Source: Deinococcus metallilatus
GTDB taxonomy: Bacteria > Deinococcota > Deinococci > Deinococcales > Deinococcaceae
NCBI RefSeq assembly: GCF_004758605.1
Contig: NZ_CP038512.1
Location: 1,953,501 to 2,017,500 of the forward strand
DNA: 64,000 nt
Direction: 5' to 3'
A model generated the notes under the pieces. That model did not search any database and was not told the DNA's origin. It saw only the letters and a program-made list of their open reading frames with translations. How positions within the stretch are numbered: the first letter of the stretch is position 1; each line of letters begins with the position of its first letter. The position numbers were made by a program, and so were the translations under genes. Below are positions 1 through 14,957 of the stretch, in pieces.

Positions 1-798
1 ACCTTCTCCTTCCTCACCCTCTTTCCCGAACTGCTCGCGCCGTTCGCGTCGGAGGCCATCGTGGGGAAGGCGCGGGCGCGGGGGCTGGTGGACGTGAAGC
101 TCGTGAACATGCGGGACTTTGCGGAGAACAAGCATCTCAAGGTGGACGACACGCCCTACGGCGGCGGCGCGGGCATGGTGATCCGGGTGGACGTGGCCGA
201 GCGGGCACTCGCCAGCCTGCCCCCCGCCGACGAGATGATCCTGTTCACGCCCGCCGGGGAGCGGTTCACGCAGCGGACGGCGGAGGAGCTGTCCACGCGG
301 TCGCACCTCGCCTTCCTGTGCGGGCGCTATGAGGGCTTCGACGCGCGGGTGGAAAGGCTGGCGACGCGCGAACTCAGCCTCGGGGACTTCGTGATGATGG
401 GGGGCGAGGCGGCGGCGGCCTGCGTGCTGGAAGCGGTCGCGCGCCTGGTCCCGGGCGTTCTGGGCGACGAGGACTCGCACCGGGCGGACAGCTTTTCCAG
501 TGGTCTGCTGGACTATCCGGAATACACCCGCCCCCCGGAGTGGCGCGGCGAGAGCGTGCCCGAAGTGCTGAAGGGCGGCAACCACGGCGCCGTCGCCCGG
601 TGGCGGCGGGAACACGCGCTCGCGCGGACGCTGGCGCGGCGGCCCGATCTGCTCGCCAGCGCGGACCTGACGCCCCAGGACAGCGCGCACCTGCTCACGC
701 TGGGGGTGACGCCCGAGCAACTGGCGGCGTGGGGCGCGCCTCCTCCCCCCGCGCCCAAACGTCGCCGCAAGGTCCGGGCCGACGCCGAGGGGACCTGA
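1..798 (+). CDS. trmD: tRNA (guanine-N1)-methyltransferase TrmD (5' end cut by window edge)
   Basis: The frame is open from base 1 ([10 protein letters not shown]), so the start lies just left of the window; 265 residues are visible. TrmD uses SAM to methylate N1 of G37 next to the anticodon, which prevents +1 frameshifting; it is a cytosolic dimer of the trefoil-knot SPOUT fold. Family motifs are [20 protein letters not shown], the knot segment [11 protein letters not shown], and the [15 protein letters not shown] stretch with the catalytic Asp region. The C-terminus carries a short Pro/Arg-rich basic tail ([14 protein letters not shown]) beyond the usual end. Identification is firm; only the N-terminus is missing. 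Confidence 0.97.
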   Translation, partial: TFSFLTLFPELLAPFASEAIVGKARARGLVDVKLVNMRDFAENKHLKVDDTPYGGGAGMVIRVDVAERALASLPPADEMILFTPAGERFTQRTAEELSTRSHLAFLCGRYEGFDARVERLATRELSLGDFVMMGGEAAAACVLEAVARLVPGVLGDEDSHRADSFSSGLLDYPEYTRPPEWRGESVPEVLKGGNHGAVARWRREHALARTLARRPDLLASADLTPQDSAHLLTLGVTPEQLAAWGAPPPPAPKRRRKVRADAEGT

Positions 799-914
799 AC
801 CGCTAAGCCGCACGCAGGCCGAACCACACAGGCGAACAGGCACAGGGCAAAAACCACGTCCAGCCGCGTCTTCTGTATGCCTTGCTCACTTGTCGGCCGC
901 CGAAACGGCGCACC

Positions 915-1526
915 ATGACGGGAGAGATGCGTGTACCGCTGTTCCCCCTCCCGAACGTCGTGCTGTTTCCCGGACAGGTGCTTCCCCTGTACGTGTTCGA
1001 GCCGCGTTACCGGGAACTGCTGACGCGCGTGCAGACGAGCGGGGAGCCGTTCGGGATCGTGCGGATCGTGCAGCCCCGCGAGGTTTCGCCGCTGCCCTTC
1101 CACGAGCGGGTCACCCGGGTCGGCACGCTGGCGCACCTGCGGCGGTCCGAAACCCACGAGGACGGCACCAGCAGCATCCTGGTGGTGGGTGGCGAGCGGT
1201 TCAGGGTGCAGGATTTCGATCTGACGCACACGTACCTGGGGGCGGACGTGACCGTCTGGCCGCTCGCCCCCGCCCCCCTGGACCGCCCCGCCGAGGAAGC
1301 CGTCGCCCGGCGCCTCGTGTCCGATCTGATGCGCCTGCGCCCGGCCGACGCCGACGCCATCCGCGAGAGTGCCCCGCAAGACCCCCTGCTGATCGCCAGT
1401 TTCGCCGCCGCACTGCTCCCCCTCGACGCCGGGCAGCGGGAGAGGGCGCTCGAAGCCCCGACCCTCCTCGGCCGCCTGGAGACGCTCCTGGGCTTCCTGC
1501 CTGGGGATGTGCGGGTGCTGCACTGA
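915..1526 (+). CDS. Lon N-terminal (LON substrate-binding) domain protein
   Basis: About 203 residues, beginning [25 protein letters not shown], the hallmark of the Lon protease N-terminal (PUA-like) domain, followed by FEPRYRELL. There is no AAA+ or protease domain, so this is a stand-alone LON-domain protein; such proteins are widespread and their role is unclear (proposed substrate or partner binding). Start choice is uncertain: ATG at 915 has little upstream signal, while an internal ATG at 927 is preceded by GGGAG within 2 nt. An in-frame ATG also exists at 882. It follows trmD by about 115 nt with no clear terminator and converges on purU. Confidence 0.85.
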   Translation: MTGEMRVPLFPLPNVVLFPGQVLPLYVFEPRYRELLTRVQTSGEPFGIVRIVQPREVSPLPFHERVTRVGTLAHLRRSETHEDGTSSILVVGGERFRVQDFDLTHTYLGADVTVWPLAPAPLDRPAEEAVARRLVSDLMRLRPADADAIRESAPQDPLLIASFAAALLPLDAGQRERALEAPTLLGRLETLLGFLPGDVRVLH

Positions 1527-1530
1527 AGGG

Positions 1531-1576
1531 GTCAGGAGTGAGGGGTTAGGCATCAGGAAAAGCCCTAATTCCTGAC
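1531..1576. repeat. Nested inverted repeat between convergent genes
   Basis: GTCAGGA (1531-1537) pairs with TCCTGAC (1570-1576), and inside it TTAGG (1546-1550) pairs with CCTAA (1564-1568). It lies between the converging stops of the Lon-N protein gene and purU and could act as a terminator on either strand, though no U-tract follows. The GGGGTTAGG wording recurs near 47504, which suggests a dispersed intergenic repeat. Confidence 0.5.
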
Positions 1577-1589
1577 ACCTGATCCCTCC

Positions 1590-3629
<2,040 letters not shown>

Positions 3630-3638
<9 letters not shown>

Positions 3639-3708
3639 GCAAGCCCACTGGCCTCGGCTGTCGCTTCAGCCTTCTTGCTCAAAGCTCACGGCTTATAGCT
3701 CATGGCCC
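3630..3708. repeat. Imperfect long inverted repeat at aminopeptidase 3' end
   Basis: GGGCTATGAGC (3630-3640) is complementary, with one G-U pair, to GCTCATGGCCC (3698-3708); AGCAAG and CTTGCT pair inside it. The first arm contains the aminopeptidase stop codon. It separates that gene from the convergent C39-like gene and probably acts as a transcription barrier; no clear U-tract. Confidence 0.5.
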
Positions 3709-3716
3709 GTCAATAC

Positions 3717-4280
3717 CTATCCGATCACCTTCCGCACCGTCTCCCGCCACCCCGGCGGGTACATCACCGCGAACTGCCCCTGGTGGTCCGCCCAGACGCG
3801 CGTGAAGTCGGCGTAGCCCATCCGGACGTACCCGAGCAGCGGGTCCATCAGGTACACCTGCTGTCGGGCGTCGTCATATCCAGTCACGACGCGCCAGTGT
3901 GGGATGACCTGCGTGGCCGTGATGTGGGATTGCAGGGCGATCAGCGGCAGGCGGGCGCGGATGGCCGAGCGGACCGTCTCCAGGGAACCGCCCCGGTACA
4001 GCCGGGCCTCCATGCCGACCTGCGGCGCGAAGTCCACGATGGCCTGTGCGGTCATATACGCCCGCTCGTCGGGCCGGGTCAGGCGGCTCACGTCGGCCAG
4101 GCTGACCTTGATGCCGAAGTAGGCAAGCACCTGCGTGATGCTCGCCGGGCCGCAGGCGTTATACGTCTGGTGGACGAGCGGCATGCCGGACAGCACATAC
4201 CCGGCGGGGGGCGCGGAGGCTGGGGCCGCCCGCACGCTGCCGAGCAGTGCGGCGAGGAGGAGGGGAAGCAGGAGACGCAC
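3717..4280 (-). CDS. Secreted C39-like (papain-fold) family protein
   Basis: 187 aa from a GTG start (4278-4280). Residues 1-18 form a signal peptide ([17 protein letters not shown], then AP). The mature part matches the Peptidase_C39-like family: [20 protein letters not shown] carries the catalytic Cys with the oxyanion-helping residue before it, [11 protein letters not shown] the His, and MDPLLGY the Asp. Such stand-alone domains are usually cysteine peptidases or amidases acting outside the cytoplasm; substrate unknown. GGGGTGAGG about 11 nt upstream may be the ribosome site. The lipoprotein gene lies just upstream on the same strand, 35 bp away. Confidence 0.8.
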   Translation of the reverse strand: MRLLLPLLLAALLGSVRAAPASAPPAGYVLSGMPLVHQTYNACGPASITQVLAYFGIKVSLADVSRLTRPDERAYMTAQAIVDFAPQVGMEARLYRGGSLETVRSAIRARLPLIALQSHITATQVIPHWRVVTGYDDARQQVYLMDPLLGYVRMGYADFTRVWADHQGQFAVMYPPGWRETVRKVIG

Positions 4281-4315
4281 TCAAGCAGCATGCCTCACCC
4301 CCTCTGACGGAACGT

Positions 4316-4780
4316 TTACCGCTGCCGCACGCCGCAACTGCCCAGCGGCACTTCCTTCCCCTGGTCCACCCGCACGAAATCGCCGGAAATGTAGGTGATC
4401 CCGGCGTCACGTGCCAGCACCCGGCAGCGGTAGATCGCCCCGGCCATGCCCGCATTCCACAGGAAGTCCGTCTCGCCCGTGCTGAGAGTCTGCACGATCA
4501 TGGGCGTTCCGCCGGGGAACAGCAGACGCAGGGTCATAACCGGGTTGAGGTTGCTGCGGACCTTCACGCTGGCCTTTTCACTGCCCGCAGGAACGTCGCT
4601 GCGGTCCATGTCGTAGGTGCTGAAGCGTCCGGTCGCCACCTCGGCGCTGGTGAGCTGTCCATTGTCGTAACCCTGCGCCAGCCAGTTCTGCCCGGCGGCA
4701 AAGGGAGTCGAGCGGGACGGGCTGAGGGTACAGGCACTCAGGGTCAGCAGGAACAGGCAGGCAAGGGGGAAGCGGGCCAT
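4316..4780 (-). CDS. Putative lipoprotein, unknown function
   Basis: 154 aa. The N-terminus MARFPLACLFLLTLSAC is a lipoprotein signal with lipobox LSAC (Cys17 would be lipidated). The rest is a small soluble domain that I do not recognise; it contains three further Cys-containing stretches (YRCRVLARD, GSCGVRQR) near the C-terminus. TAAATT sits 6 nt before the ATG, so the mRNA is probably leaderless. It heads a short minus-strand pair with the C39-like secreted protein and may be cotranscribed with it. Confidence 0.7.
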   Translation of the reverse strand: MARFPLACLFLLTLSACTLSPSRSTPFAAGQNWLAQGYDNGQLTSAEVATGRFSTYDMDRSDVPAGSEKASVKVRSNLNPVMTLRLLFPGGTPMIVQTLSTGETDFLWNAGMAGAIYRCRVLARDAGITYISGDFVRVDQGKEVPLGSCGVRQR

Positions 4781-4809
4781 GCGCCCAATTTAGAGTGTGG
4801 TGGGGACGT

Positions 4810-8156
<3,347 letters not shown>

Positions 8157-8193
8157 GGAGAAGAAGGCCGGGGGACGCGCTTGAGGTCCATCC

Positions 8194-9783
<1,590 letters not shown>

Positions 9784-9849
9784 GGCCGTACTCCTGAGAA
9801 AAGGGTCCTGCGGGCAGGGGGAGGCGCCCGGCTTGGGAAAAGGCAAGGA

Positions 9850-9891
<42 letters not shown>

Positions 9892-9937
9892 GTACGTCAT
9901 CCCTATATGATACCGCAGCGGACGGCGGGGCAGGGCT

Positions 9938-10849
9938 TCAGGCGAAGGCGGCCAGTGCGGCGTCCAGCGTCCCCAGGCGCGTCTCGATCAACCGCTGTGG
10001 GTCGCGGTTGTAGCCTCCAGCCATCACGGTGACGAGGGGCGTCCCCGCTTGCGCGGCCCAGCGAAAGACGCGGTCATCCCGCTCACGGACCCCGGCGGGC
10101 GTCAGCGCCAGGCGGCCCAGTTGGTCCCCCTCCAGCACGTCGGCCCCGGCCAGATAGAAGGCGAAATCCGGGCGGAAGGCGTGGACGGCAGGCATCACCA
10201 CCTCATCGAGTGCGGCGAGGTAAGCCTCGTCCCCGGTGCCGTCGGGCAGGGCCACGTCCAGGCCGCTGCGCTCCTTCTGGAAGGGGTAGTTGTTCGCGCC
10301 GTGGACGCTGACGGTGAAGGCGCGGGCCTCGTCCGCCAGCAGCGCCGCCGTCCCGTTGCCCTGATGCACGTCGAGATCGAGCATCAGGATGCAGCGGGCG
10401 TGGCCGTGGTCGAGGAGCCAGCGCGTGCTGATGACCACGTCGTTCAGGAAGGAGAAGCCTTCCGCGCGGTCCCGGTAGGCGTGATGCGTCCCGCCGCCCA
10501 GGTTCAGACCCAGGCCGCGGGCGAGGGCGTCCCGCGTGGCGGCCAGGGTCGCGCCGCTGGAGAGCAGGCCGCGCTCCACGACGGCCTCGTTCCAGGGAAA
10601 CCCCAGCGCACGTTCCTCCGCGCGCGTGACCTCGCCCTGCCGCCAGCGGGCGAGGTAGGCGGGGTCATGCACCCGCTCGGCGTGTGCCCAGTCCAGCCGG
10701 GGGGCGTCCAGCAGGGGCAATCTCGCCCCGGCTCCAGCGAGAAGCTGCTCCACGAACTCGCGCGGGAGAAACTGCCGCCGGGGCGGCGGCCCTGCCGCGT
10801 ACGCCGCGCGGCGAAAGGCGGTCCAGGCGCGGGGGAAGGGGGAGGGCAT
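9938..10849 (-). CDS. Histone deacetylase superfamily (AcuC-like) deacetylase
   Basis: 303 aa. Zn-dependent hydrolase of the HDAC/AcuC/acetylpolyamine amidohydrolase fold; the substrate is probably an acetyl-lysine protein or a small acetylated amine. Signatures: LGGGTHHAYRD (active-site His pair), ILMLDLDVHQGNGTA (metal Asp and His), AGADVLEGDQLGRL (metal Asp) and VTVMAGGY. The start is ATG 10847-10849, since TACCCT lies 6 nt upstream; the longer open frame runs into a repeat element and is not used. No signal peptide. It stands alone, downstream of a repeat-rich spacer. Confidence 0.92.
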   Translation of the reverse strand: MPSPFPRAWTAFRRAAYAAGPPPRRQFLPREFVEQLLAGAGARLPLLDAPRLDWAHAERVHDPAYLARWRQGEVTRAEERALGFPWNEAVVERGLLSSGATLAATRDALARGLGLNLGGGTHHAYRDRAEGFSFLNDVVISTRWLLDHGHARCILMLDLDVHQGNGTAALLADEARAFTVSVHGANNYPFQKERSGLDVALPDGTGDEAYLAALDEVVMPAVHAFRPDFAFYLAGADVLEGDQLGRLALTPAGVRERDDRVFRWAAQAGTPLVTVMAGGYNRDPQRLIETRLGTLDAALAAFA

Positions 10850-10887
10850 GGGGTCAGGGTAGAGCGTGCAGGCGATGGGTGGGGAGC

Positions 10888-10931
10888 GTTCAGCTCTCAG
10901 CTTCTTCGGCTGAACGTTGACGGCTGACCGC
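10888..10931. repeat. TCAGC-family palindromic intergenic repeat
   Basis: GTTCAGCTCTCAGC is followed by GCTGAACGTTGACGGCTGACC, giving a GTTCAGC/GCTGAAC hairpin. The same TCAGC/GCTGA wording recurs at 11114-11138, 17794-17817, 34732-34762, 38095-38119 and 45490-45559, so it belongs to a dispersed family. Confidence 0.55.
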
Positions 10932-11114
10932 TTAGGACTGACGCGAAACGCGGTTCTCGGCGGCAGAGGGAAATCGCGTTTTCTCGCACTGGGACGGCTG
11001 GGCCGTCCACCCCCCTCCCAACCTCCCCCGCAAGGGGGGACTCGCAGAGCTGCTTGCAGAGGGGTAAAAAACCTTGTACACACGCACTCGTCTTTTGAAT
11101 TGCGTCAGTCCTAA
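10932..11114. mobile_element. 183-bp non-coding element with 13-bp terminal inverted repeats
   Basis: TTAGGACTGACGC (10932-10944) and GCGTCAGTCCTAA (11102-11114) are perfect inverted repeats bounding a non-coding insert, which looks like a miniature inverted-repeat element. Inside is the 28-bp block GGGACTCGCAGAGCTGCTTG... (11037-11064), repeated exactly at 19329-19356. AGGACTGACGCG also recurs at 47542-47553. TCAGC-type repeats flank both ends (GCTGACCGC before, GCTGACGGCTGACC after), so a target duplication cannot be assigned with confidence. No transposase is nearby. Confidence 0.6.
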
Positions 11115-11154
11115 GCTGACGGCTGACCACTGAAAGCTTCTTTAAACTGCTGCC

Positions 11155-12171
11155 ATGAATCCCCTGATGCAGCGCCTCGGCCTGCGTGTTCCCATCATCC
11201 AGGCTCCGATGGCGGGCGGGCCGACCACACCCCAACTCGTGGCGGCGGTATCACAGGCGGGCGGGCTGGGGAGCCTGGGGGCCGCCTACCTGACCCCAAC
11301 ACAGATTCGGGAGGCGGGGGCGGCGGTGCGTGCGCTCACGGCACGACCATTCGCGGTGAATCTGTTCGTGCCGGAGCCCCTCCCGGCCCTGACGGAGGCG
11401 GAGGTCGCGGCGGCGGTGGCCGACCTCGCGCCGCTGCACACGGAACTGGACCTGCCCCCACCTACGCTGCCGGAGCGCGTGCGGGAGGACTTCGCCGGGC
11501 AGTTTGAGGCGGTGCTGGAGGTGCGGCCCGCCGTCTTCTCCTTCACCTTCGGGCGGCTGGGACGGGCAGAGGTGGCGGCCCTGCAAGCGGTAGAAATACT
11601 GGTCATCGGCACGGCGACCGGCGTGGAGGAGGCCCGCGCCCTGGCAACAGACAGCGTGGACGCGGTCGTCGTGCAGGGCGGCGCGGCAGGCGGGCACCGG
11701 GGAGGCTGGCTGCGGGACGAACTCGCGGACACGCTGGCCCTGACACGGGCAGTGGTGGAGGCAACAACCATTCCAGTCATCGCGGCGGGCGGCCTGATGA
11801 CTGCGGCGGACGTGCACGCGGCACTGGACGCCGGAGCCAGCCTCGCCCAGTGCGGCACCGCCTTTCTGCGAGCGGCGGAGGCGGGCACGTCTGCGCCCTA
11901 CCGTGCCGCCCTCGCCGCCGCGCAACCCGGTCAGACGGTCCTCACGCGGGCCTTCTCGGGGCGCACCGCACGTGGCCTCGCCAACCGGGTCACGGCAGAG
12001 GTCCGGCGGCCTCTCCCCTACCCGTACCAGAACGCGCTGACGCGAGAACTTCGCGCCGCCGCGGCCAGGGCGGGCCAGACCGGGTTCCTGAGCCTCTGGG
12101 CGGGTGAGGGCGCACACCGGGGACGGGAAGGCACGGCGGCGGAGATTCTGGGGGACCTGTGGCCGGAGTAA
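11155..12171 (+). CDS. Nitronate monooxygenase family FMN protein
   Basis: 338 aa TIM-barrel flavoprotein of the NMO (2-nitropropane dioxygenase) family, oxidising alkyl nitronates with O2; cytosolic. Motifs: [33 protein letters not shown] at the N-terminus (20 residues cover the FMN site), [13 protein letters not shown] with the catalytic His, [18 protein letters not shown] for phosphate binding, and [14 protein letters not shown] lies 6 nt before the ATG, so the mRNA is probably leaderless; the promoter sits just after the inverted-repeat element. The 3' end overlaps the acetyltransferase start by 13 nt. Confidence 0.93.
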   Translation: MNPLMQRLGLRVPIIQAPMAGGPTTPQLVAAVSQAGGLGSLGAAYLTPTQIREAGAAVRALTARPFAVNLFVPEPLPALTEAEVAAAVADLAPLHTELDLPPPTLPERVREDFAGQFEAVLEVRPAVFSFTFGRLGRAEVAALQAVEILVIGTATGVEEARALATDSVDAVVVQGGAAGGHRGGWLRDELADTLALTRAVVEATTIPVIAAGGLMTAADVHAALDAGASLAQCGTAFLRAAEAGTSAPYRAALAAAQPGQTVLTRAFSGRTARGLANRVTAEVRRPLPYPYQNALTRELRAAAARAGQTGFLSLWAGEGAHRGREGTAAEILGDLWPE

Positions 12172-12680
12172 CCCTGCGCCCCCTGCGTCCCGGCGACGAG
12201 GAAGCCGCCGTGCGCTGGGCCGCCGACCCGGAGTTCTGCCTGGTGGCGGGGTGGACGGTCGGCCTCGCGCCCCGCAAGGTCCGGGAACACTGGAGGCGCC
12301 TGAGGGCCGGGGCCGGGCCGGACTTTCTGCGGCTGGGCGTGGAACGGGACGGACGGCTGGTCGGGTACGTGGACCTGGCAGACCTCACCCCAGTTTCCGG
12401 CGAATTCGGCATCGCCATTGGCGAGCGGGCGCTATGGGGCCGGGGCGTGGGCGCGGAGGCGGGACGGCTGCTGCTGGCCCACGCCTTCGGCACGCTAGGC
12501 CTGCACACCGTCACCGCCGAGGTTCACGCGCCCAACCTCCGCTCGCGCGCGCTGATGCGGCGGCTGGGGTTCCGCGAAGTCGGGCAGGGTGGGCCGGACA
12601 GGTACCGGGGTGAGCTGGTGGAGACGGTGTGGTACGCCCTCAATAGAGGCCAATTTGCTTTAATTTCTGCTAACTGTTGA
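12159..12680 (+). CDS. GNAT-family N-acetyltransferase
   Basis: 173 aa from GTG 12159, with GGGGGA about 4 nt upstream and a 13-nt overlap with the preceding gene, which implies translational coupling. RimJ/RimL-like GNAT fold: [20 protein letters not shown] at the start, [29 protein letters not shown] for acetyl-CoA binding (GRGVG), and [27 protein letters not shown]. The acceptor is unknown. The last dozen codons ([11 protein letters not shown]) are AT-rich, unlike the body, and run into the promoter region of the next gene. Confidence 0.9.
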   Translation: MAGVTLRPLRPGDEEAAVRWAADPEFCLVAGWTVGLAPRKVREHWRRLRAGAGPDFLRLGVERDGRLVGYVDLADLTPVSGEFGIAIGERALWGRGVGAEAGRLLLAHAFGTLGLHTVTAEVHAPNLRSRALMRRLGFREVGQGGPDRYRGELVETVWYALNRGQFALISANC

Positions 12681-12728
12681 CATTTAGTGATAGATAATGC
12701 AAGATAACGCCACCTGAGGAGAGGTGGC
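12677..12728 (+). promoter_or_regulatory. AT-rich promoter region and hairpin upstream of HTH gene
   Basis: TTGACA (12677-12682) overlaps the acetyltransferase stop codon. It is followed by an AT-rich stretch with three GATA words, including AGATAA twice at a 10-bp interval (12692, 12702). Then GCCACCT-GAGGAG-AGGTGGC (12709-12728) forms a perfect 7-bp hairpin with a Shine-Dalgarno-like GAGGAG in its loop. CACAAT lies 6 nt before the ATG at 12740. The base composition stands out from the surrounding GC-rich DNA. Which hexamer is the true -10 is not clear. Confidence 0.45.
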
Positions 12729-12739
12729 ACAATCAGCCT

Positions 12740-13108
12740 ATGGATGAAGTCCTGACGCTGGAGGAACTGGCCGCCTACCTGAAGGTAAGTGAGACGACCG
12801 CCTACGCGCTGGTGCGGGGTGGGGAGATTCCCGGGCGCAAGGTCGGGCGCGAGTGGCGCTTCCTCAAGGCGCGTGTGGTGGACTGGCTGATGAAGGCCGG
12901 AACGGAGGACGCCATGGAACAGAGCGGCACGGTGCGGCGCGACGAGCTGGGCGGCGAGTACAAGGTGGAAGGCGGGCAGGAGTACGTGGCCCTGTGGCTG
13001 CCGATGACCCGTGAGGAGAAGGCCGCGCAGCTCGAAAAGGCGGTGCGCGAAGGCGTGAACGTCAGCGAGCTGGTGGCGGACTACCTGCGGGACTGGGCGC
13101 AGGCGTAA
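12740..13108 (+). CDS. Excisionase-type helix-turn-helix DNA-binding protein
   Basis: 122 aa. Residues 4-52 (LTLEELAAYLKVSETTAYALVRGGEIPGRKVGREWRF) match the HTH_17/excisionase (MerR-like winged helix) fold that binds DNA. Residues 55-122 form a separate acidic domain (GGEYKVEGGQEYVALWLP...VREGVNVSELVADYLRDWAQA) that I do not recognise; it resembles a short regulatory or dimerisation module. There is no integrase nearby, so a phage role is not supported; it is more likely a chromosomal regulator. An intrinsic terminator follows. Confidence 0.75.
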   Translation: MDEVLTLEELAAYLKVSETTAYALVRGGEIPGRKVGREWRFLKARVVDWLMKAGTEDAMEQSGTVRRDELGGEYKVEGGQEYVALWLPMTREEKAAQLEKAVREGVNVSELVADYLRDWAQA

Positions 13109-13121
13109 TCCAGCAGCAAGA

Positions 13122-13160
13122 AGGGCCGTCCTGCACCTGGGGCGGCCCTGTTCCGTTTTC
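13122..13160 (+). terminator. Intrinsic terminator of the HTH gene
   Basis: AGGGCCG (13122-13128) pairs with CGGCCCT (13143-13149), followed by GTTCCGTTTTCC. It lies 14 nt after the HTH gene stop. Confidence 0.7.
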
Positions 13161-13255
13161 CCGGCACGCCGCCGTATCCCCCCCCCATTCGGCCAGGCGG
13201 TACGCCCAACCATTCGCCCGGCGTGTTTTCGGAGCGCGCGCCGCACCATAGGGGC

Positions 13256-14257
13256 ATGACGAACTTCAGTGACATTTCGGCAGGCATCGCGGACGCCGCG
13301 CAATCGGCGGGAAACAGTGTGGTGACGGTGGTAGGCGGCGGTCCGGTCAGCGGCACGGTGATTGCGGACGGTCAGGTGTTGACGGTCGCGCACGTCCTGC
13401 ACGGTGACGAGGTGAGGGTGTGGACGGCGGACGGCCAGGAACGCCCCGGGACCGTGCTGGGCCGTGACCCGGTGACGGACCTCGCCCTGGTGCGGGTGGA
13501 GGGGCTGAATGTGACGCCCTTTACGCCGAGCGCGGGGGCGCGGCCGGGCGAACTGCTGCTCGCGGTGGGCCGCCCACCGCACGGCCTCCAGGTGACCCTG
13601 GGCCTGATGGAGCGGGAAGAGGCGCCCGAGCGTGGCCCGCTGCGCGGCTGGCTGGAGGCCGGGGCCGCGCCGTTCCGGGGCGTGTCGGGCGGCGCGCTGG
13701 TGGACGCACGCGGCGGTCTGGTCGGGGTGCTGAACGCGGGCCTGAGACGGGGCACGCTGCTGGCCGTCCCGGTCGCCCGCGCCCTGAAGGCCGCCGAGGC
13801 ACTCGCCGCCCACGGCCGGATGCCGCGCGGCTACCTGGGGCTGGCGACGCAGCCCGTCCACTTCCCCGACCCGGCGCAGGCCGAGCAGGGGCAGGCCGAC
13901 CAGTGGGACGAAGCCCGGCGTGGCAGACCCGGCCCGCACCGCCACGGGCCGCAAGGCTGGGGACCGGACCAGCGGGGGCCGTGGGCGCGCGGGGGCCGGG
14001 GCGGGCCCTGGGGCCGGGGACCGCGTGGCCGGGGCGGCAGGGTCGGCCTGACCGTCGTGCAGGTGGAAGACGGCAGCCCCGCCGCGCAGGCCGGGTTGCT
14101 GGTCGGGGACGTGGTGCTGGCCCTGGACGGCGAGGCCCTGCGCGACCCGCGCGAACTGCTGGAGCGCGTGCGTGAGCGGGCCGGGGAGACGCTCAGCCTG
14201 CGCGTGCTGCGCGGCGGGCAGGAGACGGACCTGACCGTGACGGTGGGAGAACGCTGA
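13256..14257 (+). CDS. HtrA-like trypsin-fold serine protease with interrupted PDZ domain
   Basis: 333 aa. The protease domain has a complete triad: His46 (LTVAHVLH), Asp75 (DPVTDLALVRV) and Ser144 (RGVSGGALVD). A C-terminal PDZ domain begins near RGYLGLATQPV (191) and resumes at GLTVVQVEDGSPAAQAGLLVGDVVLALDG (about 264). Between them, residues 205-262 are a Gly/Arg/Pro/Trp-rich low-complexity insert. There is no signal peptide or membrane anchor, unlike DegP/DegS, so the protein is probably cytosolic. The start at 13256 was chosen over 13223 because the extra 11 residues show no family character; the upstream signal is weak (CATAGGGGC). Confidence 0.85.
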   Translation: MTNFSDISAGIADAAQSAGNSVVTVVGGGPVSGTVIADGQVLTVAHVLHGDEVRVWTADGQERPGTVLGRDPVTDLALVRVEGLNVTPFTPSAGARPGELLLAVGRPPHGLQVTLGLMEREEAPERGPLRGWLEAGAAPFRGVSGGALVDARGGLVGVLNAGLRRGTLLAVPVARALKAAEALAAHGRMPRGYLGLATQPVHFPDPAQAEQGQADQWDEARRGRPGPHRHGPQGWGPDQRGPWARGGRGGPWGRGPRGRGGRVGLTVVQVEDGSPAAQAGLLVGDVVLALDGEALRDPRELLERVRERAGETLSLRVLRGGQETDLTVTVGER

Positions 14258-14298
14258 GCCGCATGGCCCCCGCGCCCGCTTCCCCGGTAGCATCGGCC

Positions 14299-14892
14299 AT
14301 GGTGCCCGCTTCCACGCTCCCGACCGTGCAACTGGCCCTGCTCTCGCCGCTGGTCGGGGCAGGCATCCGGGCGCTGCTGGCGGGCGTGGGCGTGAGGGTC
14401 GTGGAGGAGGGCGGGGCCGTGCTGGTCGTGGACGACGCCTGGCTGGGGCGCGGCGCCGAACTCGCGGAGGCCGGGGCGGTGGTCGCGGTCGGCTCGGTCG
14501 CCTGGGCGGGGGTGCTCCCGGAGGTCGCCTCCGGCGGCTGGGCGGCCCTGCCCGCCGACGCGACGCCCGCCGAACTGCTCGCCGGAGTCCTGGGGGCGTC
14601 GGCGGGCCTCGCGGTGCTGCCGCCCACGCTGCTGCCCCCTCCCCCCCTGAGCACCGAGGAGGACGAAGAGGAGAACCTCCCCCTGGCCGCTGGCGTGACC
14701 CTGACCCCACGCGAGCGGGACGTGCTGGCCCTGCTGGCCGAGGGCCTGAGCAACAAGCGGGCCGCCCGCGAACTGGGCGTGACCGAGAGCACCGTCAAGT
14801 TCCACGTGCAGGCCGTCTACTCGAAGCTCGGCGTGCAGAGCCGCGCCGGGGCCGTAACGCGGGGCATTCAGCTTGGCCTGCTGAGCGTATAG
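14299..14892 (+). CDS. LuxR/NarL-type transcriptional regulator with atypical receiver
   Basis: 197 aa from ATG 14299, chosen because TAGCAT lies 5 nt upstream (an in-frame ATG exists at 14263). The C-terminus is a clear LuxR HTH: LTPRERDVLALLAEGLSNKRAARELGVTESTVKFHV then SKLGVQSRAGAVTRGIQLGLL. The N-terminal 110 residues look like a shortened receiver (LALLSPLVGAGIRALL, AVLVVDDAW). The early acidic pocket is absent and the chain is rich in Ala/Gly/Val, so phosphorylation control is doubtful. It follows the protease gene by about 40 nt; the two may be functionally linked. No partner histidine kinase is present. Confidence 0.85.
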   Translation: MVPASTLPTVQLALLSPLVGAGIRALLAGVGVRVVEEGGAVLVVDDAWLGRGAELAEAGAVVAVGSVAWAGVLPEVASGGWAALPADATPAELLAGVLGASAGLAVLPPTLLPPPPLSTEEDEEENLPLAAGVTLTPRERDVLALLAEGLSNKRAARELGVTESTVKFHVQAVYSKLGVQSRAGAVTRGIQLGLLSV

Positions 14893-14957
14893 CGCGTACC
14901 CTGCCCCATGCGCCTCAACGAAAATGGCGAGGGCGCCGGTCCTCCTACACTGCGACC

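Noticed and set aside
513..1553. Long open frames antisense to real genes throughout the window, e.g. opposite trmD/Lon-N, rpoB (61074-63878) and thrS (28091-30031)
   Set aside because: They mirror the third-position GC bias of genes on the other strand, have no start signals or family motifs, and are rich in Arg/Ala/Gly/Val/His/Gln as expected for antisense of GC-rich codons.
12740..13108. Prophage or integrative element suggested by the excisionase-type HTH protein
   Set aside because: No integrase, tRNA-borne attachment site or phage structural gene lies within reach; HTH_17 proteins are also common as chromosomal regulators.
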